Assembly: GCA_031257115.1 (NCBI GenBank) | Contig: JAIRPF010000165.1 | Coordinates: 1-64,000 of the forward strand | Direction: 5' to 3' | Source of the DNA: Accumulibacter sp. | GTDB lineage: Bacteria > Pseudomonadota > Gammaproteobacteria > Burkholderiales > Rhodocyclaceae | DNA length: 64,000 nt | Shown here: positions 56,434 to 64,000 of the stretch, piece after piece | Position numbering within the stretch: position 1 is the first letter of the stretch | Layout: each line of letters begins with the position of its first letter | Notes under the pieces: generated by a model | The model's database searches: none | Seen by the model: the letters and a program-made list of their open reading frames with translations, nothing else | Told to the model about the DNA's origin: nothing | Position numbers and translations under genes: made by a program

Positions 56434-59097
56434 ATGGAAGGGTTCGATATCAAAAGAACCGTGTTGAGTTTTGCCGTGGTTTTTGCATTGGCGGCGGGAC
56501 TGGCTTCGTGCGGAGGTGGAGGCGGAGGCGGAGGTGGTAGCGGCGGTGGCGACGGCGGCACAACCCCGCCCCCCTACACCGGCCATGCCTGGTTCGACCC
56601 GGCGATCATCGCCGAACAGAACGCGGCGGCGACCGATGAAGCTAGGGAAGACATCGCGCGGACTCGCGCCAAGGCGCTCATCGCGGCGATGACGGAGGAT
56701 CAGAAGCTGGCGCAATTGACGGGCGCGGGTGTCGGTGCCGTTCCCGAACTGCCTGAGTGCGAGGGGGGACGCCATGTGAAAGACATTCCCGAACTGGGTA
56801 TCCGGACCCTGCGCATCACCAACGGTCCGGTCGGTGTCGGACAGAACGATTGCGCGCCGCCCGGAACGACGGCCATGGGTGGCCAGGCGCTGGTCAGCGA
56901 CCAATCGGCCAAGGCCACGGCGCTGCCCTCGGCGATTGCCTTGGCCGCCTCGTTCGACCGGAGCGCCGCCAAAATGTACGGCGACGTCATCGCCACCGAA
57001 ATGAGGAACCTCGCGCTGGATGTCTTTGAAGCGCCGGGCGTCAACATGGCGCGGATACCGCTCCTGGGACGCAACTTCGAATACTTCGGCGAAGACCCTT
57101 ACCTCTCCGGCACGATGGCGGTCGAGGAATCCAGGGCCATCCAGTCGGCGGGCCTCATCGCCATGCCCAAGCATTTCGTGGCCAACGAGCAGGAAACGCA
57201 GCGCCAGAAAACCTATTCGACGGTCGACGATCAGGTCTTGCGTGAAATCTATCTGATCCCCTTCGAGATGGCGGTGAAAGACGCCAAGGTCGGTTCGATC
57301 ATGTGCGCGTATAACTACACCAACGGTGTGCAAGCCTGCGAGAACGACGTGGCGCAAAACCAGATCCTGCGCGACGATTGGGGTTTCACCGGCTACATCC
57401 AGTCCGATTTCATGGCGACCCGCTCGATGGGGCCGGCGCTGCTGGGCGGCATGGATCACGAAATGCCGAATCCCAGCCTGTGGGCGCCCGACAAGGTCAA
57501 GGAGGCGCTGGCCGATCCTTCGAGCGGCGTTACCTGGGACAAGATCAATCTGGCGCTGGAACGCCGTTTCACGCAGATGTTCAAACTCGGCATCCTGGAT
57601 CGCAAGATTGAAACGACGCCGGTCGACTTCGCCGATGGCGGCGAAAAGGCGCGCGAGATCGGCGTGAAATCGTCCGTCCTCCTGAAAAACCGGAACGGCT
57701 TTCTGCCCTTGTCCGCGACGCTGGGCAGCGGTGAATACGTCACGATCATCGGCAAGGCCACCCAAGTCTATGCCCAGCAGGCGGTCGCGGGCGGCGCGGT
57801 CGTTGGTCAGGTGTCCGCCATCGGCAGTTCCGACGTGATCCCCAGCTACACGGTCACGCCAGCCGAGGGTATCGCCAAGGCGCTGGGCGTCAGCGTCGGT
57901 TCCAACAAGGTGCGGCTGATCCTGGTCGACGACGACAACAATCTGGCGTCGGTCAACGGCGCGGCGATGACCTTCGCGCAGGCCATGACCGACCACATCG
58001 ACAAGCCGGCCAACAAGGCCGTCATCATCATGGCGGGCACGATCGCCGAGGAAGGCGGCGATCGCGGCACGGTCTATTTCCGAACAAGCCTCTCCGGCAC
58101 GCCTTATGAGAATTATTGTGGCTTCATGGGCGACGCATGTCAGATAACGGAGATCGGTTTCGATTCCGACCCAGCTTACCATCCGGGCAACGGCATGACG
58201 CTCGACTGGTATGCCGCGGGCGGCCCCGGCGTCCAGACCTTGAAAGCCGCCACCAGGAGCAGCAAAACCCAAGCCATGATCGATACCATCATGGGGACCG
58301 GTAATCTCAAGGATCGGGCCGTGCTGGTGCTGAAAGACAACGCCAGTTTCGCCGTGCCCGACAGCCTGATCGGCGTCAACGGCCCGGCGGCCATCCTTGA
58401 AGCCTGGTTCCCCGGCCAGGAAGACGGCAACATCGTCGCCGATCTCCTCTTCGGCAAGGCCAACCCGTCGGGCAAGCTGCCGGTCACTTTCCCCAAGGAA
58501 GGCAAGGGCTTCATGGACTACATCACCGAGGCGCAATTCCCCGGCGCGATGAAAGCCGTCCCAGGCCTTACCGGCGCGAAGCCCGTGGTCGAATACAGCG
58601 AAGGCCTGAACATGGGCTACCGCTGGTACGACGCCAACGCCGTCCCCGCCGCCGGATGCACGGTGAGCGGCGGCGTGAACGATTGCGTCGCCTTCCCGTT
58701 CGGCCACGGCCTGTCCTATACGACGTTCGATTTCTCCAATCGGTCCGTCGCGGCCAATGGCGGCAAGTATGACGTCAAGGTCACGGTGAAGAACACGGGA
58801 AGCCGGAAGGGCGCGGAAGTCGTGCAGGTCTACCTGCAATTGCCGGCCTCGGCCAACGCGGGAGGACGCCTGGCGCAGCCGCCCAAGCGCCTCGTCGGTT
58901 TCGCCAAGGTCGAACTCGAATCCGGCGCGCAACAGGACGTGACCCTCACCATCGACCCGGCCGCCAGCAACCACCCGCTCGGCGTCTGGGACACGGCGGC
59001 CCGCGCCTGGGTGACCCCCACGGGCAGCTATACCGTGCTGGTCGGCAATTCCTCGTCGCCGGGCGATCTCGCCTCGGCCGGGACGTTCAGCCGCTGA
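56434..59097 (+). CDS. GH3-family glycoside hydrolase (beta-glucosidase-like) lipoprotein
   Basis: The 887-aa protein has a signal peptide with lipobox LASC (Cys26) and a Gly-rich spacer, so it should be membrane-anchored. GH3 features follow: an N-terminal barrel with PGVNMARIPLLGRNFEYFGEDP and AMPKHFVANEQE, and the likely nucleophile Asp325 in YIQSDFMA. The alpha/beta sandwich has NPSGKLPVTFPKE. A C-terminal fibronectin III-like domain has VKNTGSRKGAEVVQVYLQLP. The ATG has an AAGGAG Shine-Dalgarno. With the GPH symporter and the LysR regulator it forms a sugar-degradation cassette. The exact substrate is not deducible. Confidence 0.9.
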   Translation: MEGFDIKRTVLSFAVVFALAAGLASCGGGGGGGGGSGGGDGGTTPPPYTGHAWFDPAIIAEQNAAATDEAREDIARTRAKALIAAMTEDQKLAQLTGAGVGAVPELPECEGGRHVKDIPELGIRTLRITNGPVGVGQNDCAPPGTTAMGGQALVSDQSAKATALPSAIALAASFDRSAAKMYGDVIATEMRNLALDVFEAPGVNMARIPLLGRNFEYFGEDPYLSGTMAVEESRAIQSAGLIAMPKHFVANEQETQRQKTYSTVDDQVLREIYLIPFEMAVKDAKVGSIMCAYNYTNGVQACENDVAQNQILRDDWGFTGYIQSDFMATRSMGPALLGGMDHEMPNPSLWAPDKVKEALADPSSGVTWDKINLALERRFTQMFKLGILDRKIETTPVDFADGGEKAREIGVKSSVLLKNRNGFLPLSATLGSGEYVTIIGKATQVYAQQAVAGGAVVGQVSAIGSSDVIPSYTVTPAEGIAKALGVSVGSNKVRLILVDDDNNLASVNGAAMTFAQAMTDHIDKPANKAVIIMAGTIAEEGGDRGTVYFRTSLSGTPYENYCGFMGDACQITEIGFDSDPAYHPGNGMTLDWYAAGGPGVQTLKAATRSSKTQAMIDTIMGTGNLKDRAVLVLKDNASFAVPDSLIGVNGPAAILEAWFPGQEDGNIVADLLFGKANPSGKLPVTFPKEGKGFMDYITEAQFPGAMKAVPGLTGAKPVVEYSEGLNMGYRWYDANAVPAAGCTVSGGVNDCVAFPFGHGLSYTTFDFSNRSVAANGGKYDVKVTVKNTGSRKGAEVVQVYLQLPASANAGGRLAQPPKRLVGFAKVELESGAQQDVTLTIDPAASNHPLGVWDTAARAWVTPTGSYTVLVGNSSSPGDLASAGTFSR

Positions 59098-59113
59098 CGC
59101 TGGGAGATGATAC

Positions 59114-59146
59114 GCCGGCCCTCGTCCTCTCCCTCCGAGGGCCGGC
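59114..59146 (+). terminator. Strong hairpin after the GH3 gene
   Basis: A perfect 10-base stem (gccggccctc/gagggccggc) with a 13-base loop lies 16 bases past the stop. There is no T-tract (gcgattctcc follows), so it may be a Rho-assisted terminator or an mRNA stabiliser. Confidence 0.55.
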
Positions 59147-59342
59147 GCGATTCTCCTGTCGGACGGGACGCCAGACGCTTCGGCGCGCGGCGTCCCTTTT
59201 TCACCCTGAAAAAAGCGGTTGGCGTGTTTTTGAATCAACCGCCGGCGCATTCACGTCCATTCCCTTGCGTGGGAATCCAGCGTCCGCACATTTACGTCAT
59301 TCCCGCGAAAGCGGGAATCCAGCGCGGTGGTTGAAAACCGCT
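59147..59342. repeat. Composite repeat between convergent GH3 and ubiE genes
   Basis: A gcgtttttgaatcaaccgcc end (about 59223-59242) precedes a degenerate dRS3-like palindrome (cattcccttgcgtgggaat, 59258-59276). A full copy (attcccgcgaaagcgggaat, 59299-59318) ends about 25 bases from the ubiE stop codon. This half-element lacks the right terminal repeat. Confidence 0.75.
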
Positions 59343-60077
59343 TTAGAGCTTGAAGCCGCGATGCAGGGCGACGACGCCCATTGCCAGGTTGAAGTACTCG
59401 ACTTTCTCGAAACCGGCGCTTTCCATCATCGTCTTCAGCGCCTCCTGATCCGGATGGACGCGGATCGATTCGGCCAGGTAGCGGTAGCTGGCTTCGTCGC
59501 GGACGACGAGATTGCCGATGCGTGGAATGATCTTGAAGGAGTAGAAATCGTAGAGCGGCGCGAGCGGTTTCCAGACGCGCGAAAACTCCAGCGCCAGCAG
59601 CCGGCCGCCGGGGCGCAGCACACGGAACATTTCGGCGAGCGCCCGCTCCTTGCGGGTCATGTTGCGCAGGCCAAAAGCGACCGATACGCAATCGAAATAG
59701 TTGCCGGGAAACGGCAGGTTCTCGGCGTCGCACTGCGCCACGGGAAGAAGGACGCCTTTGTCCGTCAGGCGATCCCGGCCGCGAGTCAGCATCGCGTTGT
59801 TGATGTCGGTGAGCCAGACTTGTCCGCTCTTTCCCGCGCGGCGCGCGAAGGCGAGCGACAGATCGCCGGTGCCGCCCGCCACGTCGAGCACGCGCGAGCC
59901 TTCGCGCACGCCGCCACGGTCGACGGCGAAAGCCTTCCAGAGCCGGTGCAGCCCCCCGGACATGAGGTCGTTCATCAGATCGTAGCGTCGGAAGACCGAA
60001 TCGAAAACATCGGCGACGCGACGCGCCTTATCGTCTTCATCGACCTGCTCAAAACCGAAATGGGTCTGCGTATTCAT
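59343..60077 (-). CDS. ubiE: Ubiquinone/menaquinone C-methyltransferase UbiE
   Basis: The 244-aa enzyme starts [23 protein letters not shown] motif I is [20 protein letters not shown], and [18 protein letters not shown] and [16 protein letters not shown] are UbiE-specific. It C-methylates the quinone ring in ubiquinone synthesis. The gene normally upstream in betaproteobacteria (a DUF971 protein) is not present here. Confidence 0.96.
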   Translation of the reverse strand: MNTQTHFGFEQVDEDDKARRVADVFDSVFRRYDLMNDLMSGGLHRLWKAFAVDRGGVREGSRVLDVAGGTGDLSLAFARRAGKSGQVWLTDINNAMLTRGRDRLTDKGVLLPVAQCDAENLPFPGNYFDCVSVAFGLRNMTRKERALAEMFRVLRPGGRLLALEFSRVWKPLAPLYDFYSFKIIPRIGNLVVRDEASYRYLAESIRVHPDQEALKTMMESAGFEKVEYFNLAMGVVALHRGFKL

Positions 60078-60363
60078 CGTAAAACTGCTCCGGCTTGAAA
60101 CCCGGCGAAAGGCGCGGGCGAACTCGACAAAATATCATTTTCATCGCGGAATGGAAGGACGTCCACGGGCGGGCAAGCCCCAGGCGCCCGGTGATTGATT
60201 TTCCCCCCCGGTGTCCGTTTCCGGGAGGAATGTCTGTCGTATTTTGGGAATGGTTCGACCGTGCTCGTTGCGGAGAAAGACCCGGCTCTGGTTCGAGCCG
60301 CGAACAGCGCAAATGGCGCGGCAAGGCGAAGGCGGCAAGGGCGCGGGCGTTCTGGAGGTGGGA

Positions 60364-61491
60364 TCAGCCGGCGAAAAATTCCCTGACTTTGTCCATCCAG
60401 GATTTGGCGCGCGGGTTGTGGCGTTCGCCCCGGCTCGTTTCATCGAATTCGCGCAGCAGTTCCTTCTGGCGCTCGGTCAGGTTGACCGGGGTTTCGACGA
60501 CCACGTGGCAAAGCAGGTCGCCGTGGGCGGAGCTGCGCACGCCCTTGATGCCCTTGCCGCGCAGGCGGAAGGTTTTTCCGGATTGGGTTTCTTCCGGAAT
60601 CCGGAGCTTGGCGGCGCCGTCGAGCGTCGGAATCTCGATTTCTCCGCCCAGCGCGGCGGTGGAAAAGCTGATCGGCATTTCGCAGTGCAGGTCGTTGCCG
60701 TCCCGCTGGAAAACGGTGTGCGGCTTGAGGTGGACTTGCACGTAGAGATCGCCCGGAGGGCCGCCGTTGATGCCATGCTCGCCCTCGCCGGAGAGCCGGA
60801 TGCGGTCGCCTTCGTCGACGCCGGCAGGAATTTTCACCGCCAGCGTCTTGTGCTGCTTGATGCGTCCGGCGCCGTGGCAAGCGCCGCAGGGATCCGCGAT
60901 GAACTTGCCGGTACCCCGGCATTTGGGACAAGTCTGCTGGATCGAGAAAAAACCCTGCCGGATGTGCACCTGGCCGCTGCCCTGGCAGGTCGGGCAGGTC
61001 TTGGGCTGGGTGCCGGCCTTGGCGCCCGTGCCCTTGCAGGATTCGCAGACATCCATCGTCGGGATGCGGATCTTGGTTTCCGTGCCGAAGGCCGCCTGTT
61101 CGAGCGTGATCTCCAGGTTGTAGCGCAGATCGGCGCCGCGATAGACGTTCGAGCGCCCGCTTCGGCCGCCGCCGCCGAAAATCTCGTCGAAGATGCCGCC
61201 GAAAGCGTCCGAGAAACCGCCCGCGCCGCCGAAACCGCCAAAACCGCCGCCCATGCCGGCCTGGGGATCGACGCCGGCGTGTCCGAACTGGTCGTAGGCC
61301 GCGCGCTTCTGCGCGTCGGAAAGAATCTCGTAGGCTTCCTTGGCTTCCTTGAAGGATTCCTCCGCCTTGGGGTTGTCCGGATTGCGGTCCGGATGGTATT
61401 TCATGGCCAGCTTGCGGTAGGCCTTCTTGATGTCGTCCTCGGAAGCGTCACGATTGACGCCAAGAATTTCGTAAAAATCTTTCTTTGCCAC
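60364..61491 (-). CDS. dnaJ: Chaperone DnaJ
   Basis: The protein is 375 aa from the GTG at 61491 ([20 protein letters not shown]), with gaagag upstream. The J domain has HPD in [11 protein letters not shown] Gly/Phe-rich region and four CxxCxGxG zinc repeats follow ([32 protein letters not shown]). It is the co-chaperone of DnaK. It is normally adjacent to dnaK, but here an unrelated gene lies between. Confidence 0.97.
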   Translation of the reverse strand: MAKKDFYEILGVNRDASEDDIKKAYRKLAMKYHPDRNPDNPKAEESFKEAKEAYEILSDAQKRAAYDQFGHAGVDPQAGMGGGFGGFGGAGGFSDAFGGIFDEIFGGGGRSGRSNVYRGADLRYNLEITLEQAAFGTETKIRIPTMDVCESCKGTGAKAGTQPKTCPTCQGSGQVHIRQGFFSIQQTCPKCRGTGKFIADPCGACHGAGRIKQHKTLAVKIPAGVDEGDRIRLSGEGEHGINGGPPGDLYVQVHLKPHTVFQRDGNDLHCEMPISFSTAALGGEIEIPTLDGAAKLRIPEETQSGKTFRLRGKGIKGVRSSAHGDLLCHVVVETPVNLTERQKELLREFDETSRGERHNPRAKSWMDKVREFFAG

Positions 61492-61540
61492 GATCTCTTC
61501 CCCTAGCCTATTTGTGCCTGCCGATAACCGCACACGGCTG

Positions 61541-62536
61541 CTATTGCTTGATGTTACAGTTCTCTTCCTTCGACTTTAACCACGCCATAAGTAGCCGCCT
61601 GTCGTTGTTGGCAGAAGTTTCGAACCACTGAGAACACAAATAATAGTCTGCTCCGTTGATCGTCAAGGGGTTGGCGTAATAGCGCACACGGTCGAAGCTG
61701 GTGTTGGCAGCGACCAGCAGGGGAAAATCAATCCCGAACATGCGCTTGGAGTAATCCTTGGTTTGTAGCTGGGTTAGTTCTTCCTGCGAAACGCACCCGC
61801 TTTCGAGGGTCTTGCGCAGTAGGTTGTTCGCAATCTTGCCGATTTTCAGTTCCTGCCCCCCATCAGTGGACGGCTTGTCGTCTGGCCTGAAGGTGGGTTT
61901 TTCGGGGTTTCGCTCGTTTTCAAACATTTTCACAAGCTGATAGGAACGCAGGAAGAGTTCCGTTGTATCGGAGATTCCTTCGCTAGCAATCAAAGTGGGG
62001 CGCAGGACGTGTTTGTTAAAATCCTTGTTGGCGAGTAGCCGCGCCTTAAACCTCAGATTATTTTTCGCAAACAGATCGTTCAAGTCGGCGACAGCAGGTT
62101 GCATGTCTTTCAAAACAGCGTCATTAATCTTTGGCGAAGCAAAAATAAGTTCGCCCTGCATCACACTGAGGTAACCCCACAGACATAGCGCGGTACGCAG
62201 GAATTTCTTGATGACCCGTGTGACGGTTTCCGATTGTTTGCCATAATTGAGACCCGCCTCGTGGTACGCCACGTCTACAGCATAGACCTCCAAGCCGTTT
62301 TCGGTTTGCGCGGTGCCGATGACATCAATTTCTGCTTGGGCCAGCAACTGCGCAAGCGAGTTGTTTTTGTAAACATCCGGGAACCGATCCGCTGAAACCT
62401 GCATGAACCGTTCCAGTTCTTCGCCGCGTTGCAGCGTCCACGAAGGCGATGGTTTCCAGTTAAGCTGCACTATCTGACACTCTTTCACGTGCCGTAGCCA
62501 CGAATAGAACAGCGACTCGCCTATTTCGATTTTCAT
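61541..62536 (-). CDS. Unknown 331-aa protein between dnaK and dnaJ
   Basis: The ATG at 62536 opens a frame ending 50 bases before dnaJ. I do not recognise a named family. The N-terminal half holds [30 protein letters not shown], with Asp71, Glu83 and Asp88. Its strand-turn-strand spacing recalls PD-(D/E)XK nuclease folds, but the usual Lys is replaced by Ala90. Short N-terminal parts include [15 protein letters not shown]. The C-terminal end has [21 protein letters not shown], a pattern I know from uncharacterised accessory proteins. Base composition is visibly poorer in GC than dnaK and dnaJ, which suggests horizontal gain. Function: unknown, a nuclease-like or defence role is speculative. 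Confidence 0.7.
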   Translation of the reverse strand: MKIEIGESLFYSWLRHVKECQIVQLNWKPSPSWTLQRGEELERFMQVSADRFPDVYKNNSLAQLLAQAEIDVIGTAQTENGLEVYAVDVAYHEAGLNYGKQSETVTRVIKKFLRTALCLWGYLSVMQGELIFASPKINDAVLKDMQPAVADLNDLFAKNNLRFKARLLANKDFNKHVLRPTLIASEGISDTTELFLRSYQLVKMFENERNPEKPTFRPDDKPSTDGGQELKIGKIANNLLRKTLESGCVSQEELTQLQTKDYSKRMFGIDFPLLVAANTSFDRVRYYANPLTINGADYYLCSQWFETSANNDRRLLMAWLKSKEENCNIKQ

Positions 62537-62731
62537 GCTATCCCTTCGTCGTAATACCGATCAACCAGAATCGGCTAGCTTCTCGCCTTTGATGCGATCG
62601 AGCGTCTACAACATACCTTCACAGGCTACCTTGTGCGTTTTCGGGCGCATCATGCGCCCGGCTTCTCCATGACCAGCCTTCCGGCGAATCGGGCGGTCTG
62701 CCGAACACGACCGCCTCGACCTGACTCGGAC
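62537..62731. other. Spacer between dnaK and the inserted gene
   Basis: A cgttttcgggcgcatcatgcgcccgg hairpin (about 62637-62662) lies 70 bases past the dnaK stop and could end the dnaK transcript. Nothing else was recognised. Confidence 0.4.

Positions 62732-64000
<1,269 letters not shown>

Overview
This looks like a chromosomal window from a high-GC betaproteobacterium, probably near Rhodocyclales or Nitrosomonadales. The placement is an inference from gene order and protein character: trxA-rho-rpmE, hemA-prfA, tRNA-Gln-prs-rplY-pth, secA beside dciA and argJ, dnaK-dnaJ, ubiG, ubiE, ftsEX and lysC. Intergenic regions carry a heavy load of palindromic repeats resembling the Neisseria dRS3 type. 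No plasmid or phage backbone is visible.

Positions 1-20300 are read almost entirely on the minus strand. They hold a type IV pilus / type II secretion-like locus: secretin, a MshK/PilP-like partner, platform protein, GspE-type ATPase, PilT-type ATPase, PilO-like protein, a PilM-PilN-like fusion, and three large prepilin-like proteins with N-terminal cleavage/methylation motifs. Two iron-uptake genes, a P19/FtrA-like protein and an FtrD-like polyferredoxin, lie inside the locus. At its upstream end a strong Fur-box palindrome precedes a small HemP-like ORF and one of the prepilins. Long repeat mosaics separate many of these genes, and some starts are obscured by repeat DNA.

Positions 20400-31820 carry an NlpC/P60 peptidase, xerC, ftsX-ftsE, a GT39 (ArnT-like) membrane glycosyltransferase, rpmE, an SMR efflux protein, rho, trxA and a DUF6394-K+ channel pair.

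Positions 32000-38850 carry prfA-hemA, glgA, two decayed insertion sequences (IS630 and IS1595 types), a frameshifted mepA-like pseudogene and a Tat-exported DUF362 protein.

Positions 39380-53820 are mostly housekeeping: tRNA-Gln, prs, rplY, pth, argJ, secA, dciA, an MTA/SAH deaminase-like amidohydrolase, an OmpA-family protein, ubiG, queD, a radical SAM enzyme, a small HTH regulator, lysC and tRNA-Ser.

Positions 53850-59100 form a carbohydrate cassette: a GPH-type sugar symporter and a LysR regulator on the minus strand, divergent from a GH3 lipoprotein, with a 10-bp inverted repeat between them. The window ends with ubiE, dnaJ, an AT-richer gene of unknown function wedged between dnaJ and dnaK, and the C-terminal two thirds of dnaK.

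The most interesting points are the association of the pilus-like locus with iron genes and a Fur box, the composite MITE-like and 9-bp-unit repeats, the foreign-looking gene between dnaK and dnaJ, and the LysR/GH3/symporter cassette.
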